Positions 34,742 to 43,593 of a stretch of DNA of 64,000 nucleotides are shown one piece after another. Origin of the DNA: Streptomyces sp. NBC_00554 (GTDB lineage Bacteria > Actinomycetota > Actinomycetes > Streptomycetales > Streptomycetaceae); NCBI RefSeq assembly GCF_041431135.1, contig NZ_CP107799.1:2852001-2916000 (forward strand), written 5' to 3'. The position numbers and the translations under genes were made by a program. The notes beneath the pieces were generated by a model. That model saw only the letters and a list, made by a program, of their open reading frames with translations. It searched no databases and was not told the origin of the DNA. The stretch's first letter is position 1; each line of letters opens with the position of its first letter.

Positions 34742-36211
34742 TTACAGCTTCGCCAGCGCCGCGTCGATGCGTGCCAGCGTCTTCTCCTTGCCCAGGATTT
34801 CCAGGGACTCGAAGAGCGGCAGGCCGATGGTGCGGCCGGTGACGGCTACGCGGACCGGGGCCTGCGCCTTGCCGAGCTTGAGGCCGTGCTCCTCACCGGC
34901 GGCCAGGACGGCGTTCTTCAGCGCCTCCGCGTCCGTCCAGTCGGCGTCGGAGAGCTTCGCGCGAGCCGTACGCAGCAGGGCGTCGCTGCCCTCCTTCATG
35001 GCCTTCGTCCAGGACGCCTCGTCGAAGGCCGGCTCCGGGAGGAACAGGAAGTCGACGTTGTCGGTGATCTCGGAGAGGACCTTGAGGCGGGTCTGCGCGT
35101 GCGGGGCGATCGCCTGCCACTTCACCTCGTCGAAGTCCTCCGGCGCCCACGGGGCGAAGGGGGCCTTCAGCCAGGGGGCGCAGCGCTCCGTGAAGTCCTT
35201 CACGTCGAGCAGGCGGATGTGGTCGCCGTTGATGGCTTCGCACTTCTTGAGGTCGAAGCGGGCCGGGTTGGGGTTCACGTCCGCGATGTCGAAGGCGGCG
35301 ACCATCTCCTCGATGGAGAAGATGTCGCGGTCCGCCGAGAGCGACCAGCCGAGGAGGGACAGGTAGTTGAGCAGACCCTCGGGGAGGAAACCGCGCTCCC
35401 TGTAGAGGTTCAGCGACGACTCCGGGTCACGCTTGGAGAGCTTCTTGTTGCCCTCGCCCATGACGTACGGGAGGTGGCCGAAGGCCGGGGTCTCCTTGGC
35501 GATGCCCAGCTCGGTCAGCGCCTTGTAGAGGGCGATCTGGCGCGGGGTGGAGGAGAGCAGGTCCTCGCCGCGCAGGACGTGGGTGATCTCCATGAGGGCG
35601 TCGTCGACCGGGTTGACGAGCGTGTACAGGGGCGCGCCGTTGGCTCGTACGATCCCGAAGTCCGGGACGTTCTCCGGGAGGTACGTGATCTCGCCGCGGA
35701 CCAGGTCCGTGAAGGTGATCGTCTCGTCGGGCATCCGGAAGCGGACGATGGGCGTGCGGCCCTCCGCCTTGTAGGCCTCGGTCTGCTCGGCGGTCAGCGC
35801 GCGGCAGTGGCCGTCGTAGCCGGACGGCTTGCCTGCGGCGCGGGCGGCGTCGCGGCGGGCGTCCAGCTCCTCCGTCGAGCAGTAGCAGTAGTACGCGTGG
35901 CCGGCGTCCAGGAGCTTCTGGGCGACGTCCTTGTAGAGGTCCATCCGCTGCGACTGGCGGTACGGCGCGTGGGGGCCGCCGATCTCGGGGCCCTCGTCCC
36001 AGTCGAAGCCCAGCCAGCGCATCGAGTCGAGCAGCTGGTCGTACGACTCCTCGGAGTCGCGGGCCGCGTCGGTGTCCTCGATGCGGAAGACCAGCGTGCC
36101 TTCGTTGTGCCGGGCGAACGCCCAGTTGAACAGGGCGGTGCGGACCAGGCCCACGTGGGGGTTGCCGGTCGGGGAGGGACAGAAACGTACGCGGACGGAG
36201 CCGTTAGCCAC
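34742..36211 (-). CDS. gltX: Glutamyl-tRNA synthetase
   Basis: Protein of 489 residues, class I synthetase. [20 protein letters not shown] carries the HIGH-type motif (PHVG), [19 protein letters not shown] follows, and KKLSKRD is the KMSKS-type loop. The C-terminal anticodon-binding domain is helical. In actinomycetes lacking GlnRS this enzyme usually charges both tRNA-Glu and tRNA-Gln, the latter then corrected by GatCAB. The nearby Glu/Gln tRNA operon fits this. GTG start at 36211 overlaps the end of the FAH gene by 8 bases. Confidence 0.96.
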   Translation of the reverse strand: MANGSVRVRFCPSPTGNPHVGLVRTALFNWAFARHNEGTLVFRIEDTDAARDSEESYDQLLDSMRWLGFDWDEGPEIGGPHAPYRQSQRMDLYKDVAQKLLDAGHAYYCYCSTEELDARRDAARAAGKPSGYDGHCRALTAEQTEAYKAEGRTPIVRFRMPDETITFTDLVRGEITYLPENVPDFGIVRANGAPLYTLVNPVDDALMEITHVLRGEDLLSSTPRQIALYKALTELGIAKETPAFGHLPYVMGEGNKKLSKRDPESSLNLYRERGFLPEGLLNYLSLLGWSLSADRDIFSIEEMVAAFDIADVNPNPARFDLKKCEAINGDHIRLLDVKDFTERCAPWLKAPFAPWAPEDFDEVKWQAIAPHAQTRLKVLSEITDNVDFLFLPEPAFDEASWTKAMKEGSDALLRTARAKLSDADWTDAEALKNAVLAAGEEHGLKLGKAQAPVRVAVTGRTIGLPLFESLEILGKEKTLARIDAALAKL

Positions 36212-36980
36212 GCTTGATCACCTTGTTGGTGAGAGTGCCGATGCCTTCGATGGTGACGGCGACCTCGTCGCCGACGTTCAGGGGGCCGACCCCAGCCGGG
36301 GTGCCGGTGAGGATCACGTCGCCGGGGAGCAGCGTCATGGCCTCGGTGATGTTCACGATCAGATCCTCGATGGAGTGGATCATCTCGCTGGTGCGCCCGA
36401 GCTGGCGCTGCTGTCCGTTGACCGTGCACTGGATGGTGAGGTCGGAGGGGTCCACGTCCGTCTCCACCCAGGGGCCGAGCGGGCAGGAGCCGTCGAAGCC
36501 CTTCGCGCGGGCCCACTGCTTCTCGCGCTTCTGGACATCGCGCGCGGTGATGTCGTTGGCGCAGGTGTAGCCGAGGATGACGTCCTTGACGCGCTCGCGC
36601 GGGACCTCGCGGCACATGCGGCCGATGACCACGGCCAGCTCCGCCTCGTGGTGCAGCTCGTTCGAGAAGGACGGGTACTGGATCGCGTCGCCAGGGCCGA
36701 TCACGGAGGTCGAGGGCTTGAAGAAGGCGAACGGGGCGTCGGGCACCTCGTTGCCGAGTTCCCGCGCGTGCTCGGCGTAGTTGCGGCCGAAGGCCACGAC
36801 CTTGTTGGGGAGCACGGGGGGCAGCAGCCGCACCTTGTTCAGGGGAACCTTCGTGCCGGAGAGCTCGAAGTCCGCGAACGGGATGCCCTTGATGATGTCG
36901 AGGACGAGTTCGTCCGGCTTGTCGCCCTCGACCGCGCCGAAAGCGACGTTGCCGTCGATGGAGAACCTGGCGATGCGCAC
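36204..36980 (-). CDS. Fumarylacetoacetate hydrolase (FAH) family protein
   Basis: Protein of 258 residues. The N-terminal domain (1-55) is followed by the FAH fold with [13 protein letters not shown], the metal ligands in [12 protein letters not shown], and [37 protein letters not shown]. Metal-dependent hydrolase, decarboxylase or isomerase of beta-diketo acids; members near gltX are often annotated as 2-hydroxyhepta-2,4-diene-1,7-dioate isomerase, but the substrate is not established. GTG start; overlaps gltX by 8 bases, so likely coupled. Confidence 0.9.
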   Translation of the reverse strand: MRIARFSIDGNVAFGAVEGDKPDELVLDIIKGIPFADFELSGTKVPLNKVRLLPPVLPNKVVAFGRNYAEHARELGNEVPDAPFAFFKPSTSVIGPGDAIQYPSFSNELHHEAELAVVIGRMCREVPRERVKDVILGYTCANDITARDVQKREKQWARAKGFDGSCPLGPWVETDVDPSDLTIQCTVNGQQRQLGRTSEMIHSIEDLIVNITEAMTLLPGDVILTGTPAGVGPLNVGDEVAVTIEGIGTLTNKVIKRG

Positions 36981-37122
36981 GGGATCGTTGCGCCCCTCAC
37001 TGAGCTGGCTGGAGTCTGACGCCCCAGGCTAACGCGGGAAGGGGTGGGCGCCTCGCGCAATTCGGCGGGCGCCACTGCATCCGTGGGCCGGCGGCTTGAG
37101 CAGACGGCCGGCGAGGGGCGTA

Positions 37123-37311
37123 CTAGACCGCGACAGAGGTGGCGACGGGGGCTTCCATGAGGATGGTGCGGCGGGGGTTGGCGGTCTGGGCGGGGAGGTC
37201 GAGCGTGTGCTCCGGCTGCTCCGGCGTCTGCAGCTCGTCGGCGTCCTCGAGGTGGGCCAGCGTGGTGCGTCGCGGGTTGGCTATGTTGCGGAACATCATC
37301 GTCGTCTTCAC
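37123..37311 (-). CDS. Small protein with two NPRRT(T/I)L motifs; unknown, possibly a peptide precursor
   Basis: About 62 residues from the GTG at 37311, which has AAGGTCGAG upstream; an ATG at 37335 and the ATG pair at 37299/37296 are alternatives. The sequence contains MMFRNIANPRRTTLAHLEDA, then an acidic/Pro stretch, then a second NPRRTILMEAP, ending in Ala/Val. The motif duplication and biased composition argue for a real gene. It has no signal peptide, Cys or membrane helix. TTLAHLED resembles the Thr-Thr...Glu pattern of graspetide cores, but no ATP-grasp ligase is nearby. Function unknown. Confidence 0.6.
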   Translation of the reverse strand: MKTTMMFRNIANPRRTTLAHLEDADELQTPEQPEHTLDLPAQTANPRRTILMEAPVATSVAV

Positions 37312-37908
37312 CGTTGTACTCGACCTTGTCGTCATGGGCGCCGGGCGGGCTCAAAGGGCCCCGAGTCGGCGCGGGTTGTCGGATTCGCCATCCCTGTAAA
37401 GCGTCAGGCTAAACATGCAATTCCCGGGCGAAGCCGTGAAGACGCCATGATCGTGGTGTGAGTTTCCTCACTTACTAACAGGCAAACCGGTCAATTCAGG
37501 CCGACGGCCCGACCCGGCAAAGCCGACATTGCTCCACGGAAGCCGACATTCCGCTCCTGATCATGGCGACTGGGACACCCCGCACACCCCAACACCTCGT
37601 AGGCATACGTCCGTTATGTACGAGATCACTTTCTACGTCTCGTAACGCAGCACTCACAAGGTGTCACGGAGGTCACAGCCTGGTACTCGGGCCTTGTTGG
37701 AGATCCGGCACTGTGCTGGAATTCCACGGACCGCCGCGGGATCGAACCGGCGCGCAGGGGGCGCAACGCAGCGCCGAGTGGCGGCGGGAAAGGGGATCCA
37801 GCGCCGGTCACTCACGACCACCAGGGGGCGCATCTGCGCCCCTGAACGACGCCGACACCGCCTCGCCGTTTTCCCGGAGGGGCGCCTGGTCCAGAGGTTG
37901 CGACGCTA
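37312..37908. other. Long non-coding region upstream of cvnA1
   Basis: About 600 bases with lower GC in parts. It contains a direct repeat AAGCCGACATT at 37520-37530 and 37540-37550 (start-to-start 20 bases), an inverted repeat TACGAGA...TCTCGTA at 37619-37644 with a 12-base spacer, and a small palindrome GTGAG-TTTC-CTCAC at 37458-37471. An open frame from 37563 lacks homology features. This region probably holds the promoter and regulator sites of conservon 1. Confidence 0.5.
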
Positions 37909-40900
37909 GTGCAGGGACGTTTCAAGAGGGATGGCAGCGCTCCGGCGGAGCCGGAGCCGCACGGCGGGGCCGACCGCGGTTCCTCGCCCCAGCACGCCCA
38001 GAACCCGGGACCGGCAGACGTCGGCGGCAGCGGTGAGCGTTCCGCACGCCCCGGCGCGACGGCTCCCCCCAAACCAGCCGCGAAGCCGAAGACGGGCCCC
38101 AGCGGCCCCGGCTCGCGAATAGCCCTGCGGAACTGGCGCATCTCCACGCGTCTGGTCTCGCTGCTCGCGCTCCCCGTGGTCGCCGCGACCTCGCTCGGTG
38201 CGCTGCGCATCAACCAGTCGATGGACGACATCCAGCAGCTCGACAACATGAAGCTGCTTACCGACATCACCAAGCAGGCGACCGAGCTCGCCGCCGCGCT
38301 CCAGAAGGAGCGCGACACGACGGCAGGCCCGCTGGCGCACGGCGCCGCGGCCACCTCCGCCACGGTGAAGGGCGTCCGCGACGCGACGGACATCTCGAAG
38401 AAGAACTTCCTCCAGGGCGTCCAGGAGATCGACGACTCCAGCTCGGAAGGTCAGCTCACCGGCGTACGGGACAGCCTCGTCGGCCTCACGCGCGAGTTGC
38501 AGAAGCTCAACAGCATCCGCAGTGACGCCTACGACGAGCCCAACAACGCCACGCAGACCGTCGAGTCGTACCACCGGGTCATCACCCAGCTCCTCGAGCT
38601 CTCGCAGGACATGGCCGAGGCCACCAGCAACCCGGAGATGATCCAGCGCACGCGTGCGCTGTCGGCCTTCTCCTCCGCCAAGGAGTACGCCTCCGTCCAG
38701 CGCGCGATCATCGCCGCCGCGCTGCCCGAGACCAAGACGACCTTCGGCAACCTGTCCGAGAACGACCGGCAGTACGCGCTCTCGGCGCAGCAGAGCCAGG
38801 AGTCCGACCTCAGCAGCTTCGAGAGCATCTACGGGGAGGGCTCCGCGGAGCTCCTCAAGCCGATCGAGAGCGGCAACCCGACCATCGAGGCGGCCGACGA
38901 CTACGCGAAGCGTGTGCTGGCCAGCAAGGACGGTCTGGGCACGCGTGACAAGCGCTCGTATCTGGACTGGGTCGACGACGACTCGACCAAGATCGGCCAG
39001 ATGGCCAACATCGAGACCACGCTGCTCGGCGAGATGGAGCAGAAGGCCCGTGAGCTGCGCAACGAGGCCGAGAGCGAAGCGATCATCTCGGGTGCGCTGA
39101 TCCTGCTCGTCCTCGGTGTCTCGCTGGTCGGCGCCTTCGTCGTGGCCCGGTCCATGATCCGCTCGCTGCGCCGGCTCCAGGACACCGCGACCAAGGTCGC
39201 CCAGGAACGGCTGCCCGAGCTGGTCAAGCAGCTCTCCGAGTCCGACCCGCAGGACGTCGACACCTCCGTCGAGTCGGTCGGTGTGCACTCCCGGGACGAG
39301 ATCGGCTCGGTGGCCGCGGCCTTCGACGACGTGCACCGCGAGGCCGTACGACTGGCCGCCGAGCAGGCCCTCCTGCGAGGCAACGTCAACGCGATGTTCA
39401 CCAACCTCTCGCGCCGCTCCCAGGGCCTCATCCAGCGTCAGCTCTCGCTCATCTCCGAACTGGAGTCCCGCGAGGCCGACCCGGACCAGCTGTCCTCCCT
39501 CTTCAAGCTCGACCACCTCGCGACCCGCATGCGCCGTAACGGTGAGAACCTCCTCGTTCTCGCCGGTGAAGAGCCCGGCCGACGCTGGACCCGTCCGGTC
39601 CCGCTGGTCGACGTGCTCCGCGCCGCCGCCTCCGAGGTGGAGCAGTACGAGCGCATCGAGCTGTCCTCCGTGCCGACCACCGAAGTGGCCGGCCGTGTGG
39701 TCAACGACCTCGTGCACCTGCTCGCCGAGCTGCTCGAGAACGCGACTTCCTTCTCCTCCCCGCAGACCAAGGTCAAGGTCACCGGTCACGCGCTGCCCGA
39801 CGGCCGCGTGCTGATCGAGATCCACGACACCGGTATCGGCCTCTCCCCCGAGGACCTCGCGGCGATCAACGAGCGGCTCGCCTCGCCGCCCACCGTGGAC
39901 GTCTCGGTGTCGCGTCGCATGGGTCTGTTCGTGGTCGGTCGTCTGTCGCAGCGCCACGGCATCCGCATCCAGCTGCGTCCGTCCGACTCCGGTGGCACGA
40001 CCGCGCTGGTCATGCTCCCGGTCGATGTCGCCCAGGGCGGCAAGAAGGTCCCGAACAAGCCTGGTCAGGGCGTCGGCGGTCCGGCCGCCTCGCAGGCCTC
40101 CGCCGGTGTCGCCGCGGCCCGCCGCGGCAACGGCCAGGGCGGTCCGGCCCTCGGTGCCGGTGGCAGCCCCGGACGTGTCGGTGCCCCGCCGCAGCGTGGC
40201 CAGGTGGGCGCGGGCCAGGGTCCGCGCGCCGCACTGCCCGGCAGCCAGGGCGGTCCCGCGCTGCCCGGCGGCAACCAGGGCGGTCGCCCGGGTGCACCGG
40301 GCGGATCGCGCGGCCCGCAGGGTCCGGGCAATCCCCCGCAGGGCAGGCCGGCTCCGGCCGGCGCCGGTGCCGGTGTCAATGCCTTCGGGCAGAGCATGCC
40401 GGGCGCCCCGCAGGGCCTCCAGGCCGCCGGGACCGGTGCGCAGGGCTTCGGTGACGGACCCGGTGCCCGTCAGGGCGGACCGGGTGCGCGGCAGAGCGGC
40501 CCCGCGGCCGCACCTCCGCAGCAGCCGCCGGCCGGCAAGGGCAGCCGTCGCAGGCCGCAGCTTCCGGGCCGCGGTGGCGCACGTGCCGAACTCCCCGGTG
40601 GCAACGGGCAGTCGCGGCCCAGCTGGAGCGACGACAACGCGCAGCCGCCCGTGCCGCGCGCGTCCCTCGACACCCCGCGTGGCCACGAGGAGCCCGACTC
40701 CACCTCGCGCATGCCGCGCATCGACGACCGCCAAGGCCCGGCCGCCACCGCTGCCACCTCTGAGTTTCCGCGGATCGACGACCGTCAAGGTCCCGCCGCC
40801 ACGTCCGAGTTCGCCCGCCCGGACTTCGACGCTCCGCGCCCCGGCGCTGTGCCGTCGCAGAACTCCGGTCAGAACACCGGGCAGTACCCCGGCCCCGGCC

Positions 40901-41712
40901 AGTACTCGGGTCAGAACTCCGGCCAGAACACCGGTCAGTTCGTCCGCCCGGATGTCTTCGGTACTTCGGGCGCGGCTCCCGCGGGCCAGAACTCGTCCAC
41001 CACGGGCCAGTTCGCCGCCCCGGGCTACGGCGCCTCCCAGGACCCGTCGTCCACCGGGCAGTTCCCGATGCCCGGGTACGGCAACGGCCAGGGCCCGTCG
41101 TCCACCGGCCAGTTCGAGCGGCCGCAGGCACCGCAGCGGCCGGCGACTCCCCCGCAGGCACCGCCGCAGCGGCCCGTACGTCCGCCGGAGCCCGAGGCTC
41201 TGCCGCCGGCCGGTCCCGGCGACGGACGTACCCCGCTGTACGACACGCTGGAGACCAACTGGTTCCACGGTCAGCAGGCGGCCGCGGCCGCCGCGGCGGC
41301 GCAGAACAACGGCTCGCAGGCTTCCCCACAAGCCCCGCAGGCCGCACAGACCCCCCAGCAGCAGACGCCCGCGGTTCCCCCGCGGCCCGCCGCCGCACCC
41401 GCGCCCGCCGCCGCTCAGGCGTCCTGGCGCAGCTCGCCGAACGACGACCTCGTCCGGCAGGCAGAACGCGTCCGTCAGCCGTCGGCGGGCGGGGTCACCA
41501 CCTCAGGCCTGCCGCGCCGCGTCCCGCGAGCCAACCTCGTCGCGGGTACGGCACAGCAGCAAACGCACCAAACCGGTCCGCAGGTCTCGCGTGCGCCCGA
41601 TGACGTACGCGGCCGACTGACCAATCTCCGTAGGGGCATTCAGCAGGGTCGCCAGGCCGGTACCGGCCAGACCGGCAGCTTCCCCAGCCCCACTCACCAG
41701 CAGGAGCACTAG
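37909..41712 (+). CDS. cvnA1: CvnA1, membrane sensor kinase-like protein of conservon 1
   Basis: Protein of 1267 residues. TM1 (about 79-99) and TM2 (391-413) flank an extracytoplasmic NIT-type sensor domain. HAMP follows (414-475), then DHLATRMRRNGENLLVLAG (535-553, dimerisation/H-box-like), a HATPase domain with N box HLLAELLENAT (603-613) and DTGIGL (640-645). From about 710 onward is a 500-residue disordered tail rich in Gly, Gln, Pro and Ser with repeats RIDDRQGPAAT and GQNTGQ. The extreme C-terminus (SGLPRRVPRANLV, RGRLTNLRRGIQQGR) is shared with CvnA2. Conservon A proteins bind ATP and pair with the CvnB-D proteins in a G-protein-like membrane complex. GTG start. Confidence 0.93.
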   Translation: MQGRFKRDGSAPAEPEPHGGADRGSSPQHAQNPGPADVGGSGERSARPGATAPPKPAAKPKTGPSGPGSRIALRNWRISTRLVSLLALPVVAATSLGALRINQSMDDIQQLDNMKLLTDITKQATELAAALQKERDTTAGPLAHGAAATSATVKGVRDATDISKKNFLQGVQEIDDSSSEGQLTGVRDSLVGLTRELQKLNSIRSDAYDEPNNATQTVESYHRVITQLLELSQDMAEATSNPEMIQRTRALSAFSSAKEYASVQRAIIAAALPETKTTFGNLSENDRQYALSAQQSQESDLSSFESIYGEGSAELLKPIESGNPTIEAADDYAKRVLASKDGLGTRDKRSYLDWVDDDSTKIGQMANIETTLLGEMEQKARELRNEAESEAIISGALILLVLGVSLVGAFVVARSMIRSLRRLQDTATKVAQERLPELVKQLSESDPQDVDTSVESVGVHSRDEIGSVAAAFDDVHREAVRLAAEQALLRGNVNAMFTNLSRRSQGLIQRQLSLISELESREADPDQLSSLFKLDHLATRMRRNGENLLVLAGEEPGRRWTRPVPLVDVLRAAASEVEQYERIELSSVPTTEVAGRVVNDLVHLLAELLENATSFSSPQTKVKVTGHALPDGRVLIEIHDTGIGLSPEDLAAINERLASPPTVDVSVSRRMGLFVVGRLSQRHGIRIQLRPSDSGGTTALVMLPVDVAQGGKKVPNKPGQGVGGPAASQASAGVAAARRGNGQGGPALGAGGSPGRVGAPPQRGQVGAGQGPRAALPGSQGGPALPGGNQGGRPGAPGGSRGPQGPGNPPQGRPAPAGAGAGVNAFGQSMPGAPQGLQAAGTGAQGFGDGPGARQGGPGARQSGPAAAPPQQPPAGKGSRRRPQLPGRGGARAELPGGNGQSRPSWSDDNAQPPVPRASLDTPRGHEEPDSTSRMPRIDDRQGPAATAATSEFPRIDDRQGPAATSEFARPDFDAPRPGAVPSQNSGQNTGQYPGPGQYSGQNSGQNTGQFVRPDVFGTSGAAPAGQNSSTTGQFAAPGYGASQDPSSTGQFPMPGYGNGQGPSSTGQFERPQAPQRPATPPQAPPQRPVRPPEPEALPPAGPGDGRTPLYDTLETNWFHGQQAAAAAAAAQNNGSQASPQAPQAAQTPQQQTPAVPPRPAAAPAPAAAQASWRSSPNDDLVRQAERVRQPSAGGVTTSGLPRRVPRANLVAGTAQQQTHQTGPQVSRAPDDVRGRLTNLRRGIQQGRQAGTGQTGSFPSPTHQQEH

Positions 41713-42135
41713 TTGAGTCAGATGAGCCAGGCCGCACAGAACCTGAACTGGTTGATCACCAACTTCGTGGACAACACCCCTGGGGTGTCCCACACCGTCG
41801 TCGTGTCCGCCGACGGTCTCCTTCTGGCAATGTCCGAAGGCTTCCCGCGCGACCGCGCCGACCAGCTCGCGGCCGTCGCGTCCGGGCTCACCTCGCTGAC
41901 CGCCGGGGCGTCCCGGATCTTCGAGGGCGGCACGGTTGCTCAGACAGTCGTGGAGATGGAGCGCGGCTTCCTTTTCCTGATGTCCGTCTCCGACGGATCG
42001 TCTTTGGCGGTCCTCTCCCACCCGGAGTGCGACATCGGCCTTGTCGGCTACGAGATGGCACTGCTCGTCGACCGCGCGGGCGCAGTGCTCACGCCGGACC
42101 TGCGCGCCGAACTACAGGGAAGTCTGCTCCACTAA
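41713..42135 (+). CDS. cvnB1: CvnB1, roadblock/LC7 protein
   Basis: Protein of 140 residues, a single roadblock/LC7 domain: LNWLITNFVDNTPGVSHTVV, SADGLLLAMSEGFPRDRADQ, and HPECDIGLVGYEMALLVDRA. By analogy with MglB it may act as a GTPase regulator for CvnD. TTG start at 41713 has GGAG six bases upstream; an in-frame ATG lies three codons later. It directly follows the cvnA1 stop. Confidence 0.93.
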   Translation: MSQMSQAAQNLNWLITNFVDNTPGVSHTVVVSADGLLLAMSEGFPRDRADQLAAVASGLTSLTAGASRIFEGGTVAQTVVEMERGFLFLMSVSDGSSLAVLSHPECDIGLVGYEMALLVDRAGAVLTPDLRAELQGSLLH

Positions 42136-42246
42136 CGGCCCTGGGATCTACCCACAGCACGAAATCACCGTCCGGCCGACACAATCCCCCCACCGGCCCC
42201 AACAGACGGCACGACTGACCCACTTGCTGTCCCGCCCGGAGGATTC

Positions 42247-42645
42247 ATGACCCCGCCCAACGCCTCTCATGATCCGTACGCGTCGACGTACGAGGAAGAG
42301 GGCGACCAGCCGCTGGTACGTCCGTACGCGATGACCGGCGGCCGGACCCGGCCGCGCTACCAGCTCGCCATCGAGGCACTGATCAGCACCACGGCCGACC
42401 CGGCGCAGCTGATGGGGCTCCTTCCCGAGCACCAGCGGATCTGCCACCTGTGCCGTGAGGTGAAGTCCGTCGCCGAGGTGTCGGCGCTCCTGTCCATGCC
42501 ACTGGGTGTGGCACGGATCCTTGTCGCGGACCTCGCCGAGGCCGGACTCGTCGCCATCCATCAGCCGGGCGGCGACGAGAACAACGGCGGCGCGCCGGAC
42601 GTGACTTTGCTCGAAAGGGTGCTCAGTGGACTTCGCAAGCTCTGA
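42247..42645 (+). CDS. cvnC1: CvnC1, DUF742 protein
   Basis: Protein of 132 residues, DUF742: LVRPYAMTGGRTRPRYQLAI, LPEHQRICHLCREVKSVAEV and a winged-helix-like SMPLGVARILVADLAEAGLV. Conserved middle subunit of conservons. Its 3' end overlaps cvnD1 by 20 bases. CvnC2 is the same domain with a longer Pro/Gln-rich N-terminus. Confidence 0.92.
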   Translation: MTPPNASHDPYASTYEEEGDQPLVRPYAMTGGRTRPRYQLAIEALISTTADPAQLMGLLPEHQRICHLCREVKSVAEVSALLSMPLGVARILVADLAEAGLVAIHQPGGDENNGGAPDVTLLERVLSGLRKL

Positions 42646-43201
42646 CGGAGGCCGGGCGACCACCTCCGCGAAGATCGTGGTGGCGGGTGGCTTCGGCGTC
42701 GGCAAGACCACGTTCGTGGGCGCCGTCTCGGAGATCAACCCGCTGCGCACGGAGGCCGTCATGACGTCCGCGTCCGCGGGCATCGACGACCTCACCCACA
42801 CCGGGGACAAGACCACCACCACGGTGGCCATGGACTTCGGCCGCATCACCCTGGACCAGGACCTGATCCTGTACCTCTTCGGTACGCCGGGTCAGGACCG
42901 CTTCTGGTTCATGTGGGACGACCTGGTCCGCGGCGCCATCGGCGCGGTGGTCCTGGTGGACACCCGCCGTCTCGCCGACTGCTTCCCGGCGGTCGACTAC
43001 TTCGAGAACTCGGGTCTCCCGTTCGTCATCGCCCTCAACGGCTTCGACGGACACCAGCCGTACAACCCCGAAGAGGTCCGTGAGGCCCTCCAGATCGGTC
43101 CGGACGCCCCGATCATCACGACGGACGCCCGGCACCGCGCGGACGCGAAGAGCGCGTTGATCACGCTCGTCGAACATGCGCTCATGGCTCGTCTGCGGTA
43201 G
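42626..43201 (+). CDS. cvnD1: CvnD1, Ras-like small GTPase
   Basis: Protein of 191 residues. G1 GGFGVGKTT near residues 21-29, a switch region TSASAGIDD, G3 GTPGQDRFWFMWDDL, and a degenerate G4 ALNGFDG in place of NKxD. It is the GTPase of conservon 1, presumably at the membrane-associated complex with CvnA-C. GTG start within cvnC1. No lipid-anchor signal is seen. Confidence 0.93.
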   Translation: MDFASSDGGRATTSAKIVVAGGFGVGKTTFVGAVSEINPLRTEAVMTSASAGIDDLTHTGDKTTTTVAMDFGRITLDQDLILYLFGTPGQDRFWFMWDDLVRGAIGAVVLVDTRRLADCFPAVDYFENSGLPFVIALNGFDGHQPYNPEEVREALQIGPDAPIITTDARHRADAKSALITLVEHALMARLR

Positions 43202-43593
43202 CGGACGGCGGGCCCGGGGCAAGCGGACGGCCGTCTGCCCCGGTCCACAAGTCGACAGTTCCATAAGGCAGTTGTCGTAGACGTACTGGAGCCGGCTGTG
43301 TCGTTTGACACGGTCGGCCACAGTGTTCATAACGTTTCGACAGAGAATTTCACGGGCACCGACACGCATCGCGTTCACCCGGTACCGCTGTGCTCACAAA
43401 AGCCCCGTCTTTTGGCGGGGCTCGTTCTTTATGACCGTTTTATCTGGGGCTTACCTGACTCGGAATCATGGGTTCCGAGTGTTTGGAAGGGCGCCACTTG
43501 ACGTGCTGGAATGCGCTGACCTGCCCAGTAGTCAAAGGGCGCCGGAGACACCGCGGCACAACGTAGGTGCCGACGCCGAGAGGTTTTGGTCGA
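43202..43593. other. Intergenic region between conservons 1 and 2
   Basis: 392 bases. A terminator lies at 43401-43422, and an inverted repeat ACTCGGAA-N7-TTCCGAGT at 43458-43480. A TTGACG box at about 43499-43504 is a possible -35 for cvnA2, without a clear -10. It separates the two conservons, so each probably has its own promoter. Confidence 0.5.
43401..43422 (+). terminator. Intrinsic terminator of conservon 1
   Basis: Stem AGCCCCG / CGGGGCT with an 8-base loop, followed by CGTTCTTT. Confidence 0.75.

Noticed and set aside
37563..38036. Open frame upstream of and overlapping cvnA1
   Set aside because: Poor codon pattern, Arg/Ser/Thr-rich, no ribosome site, and it runs into the cvnA1 coding region in another frame.
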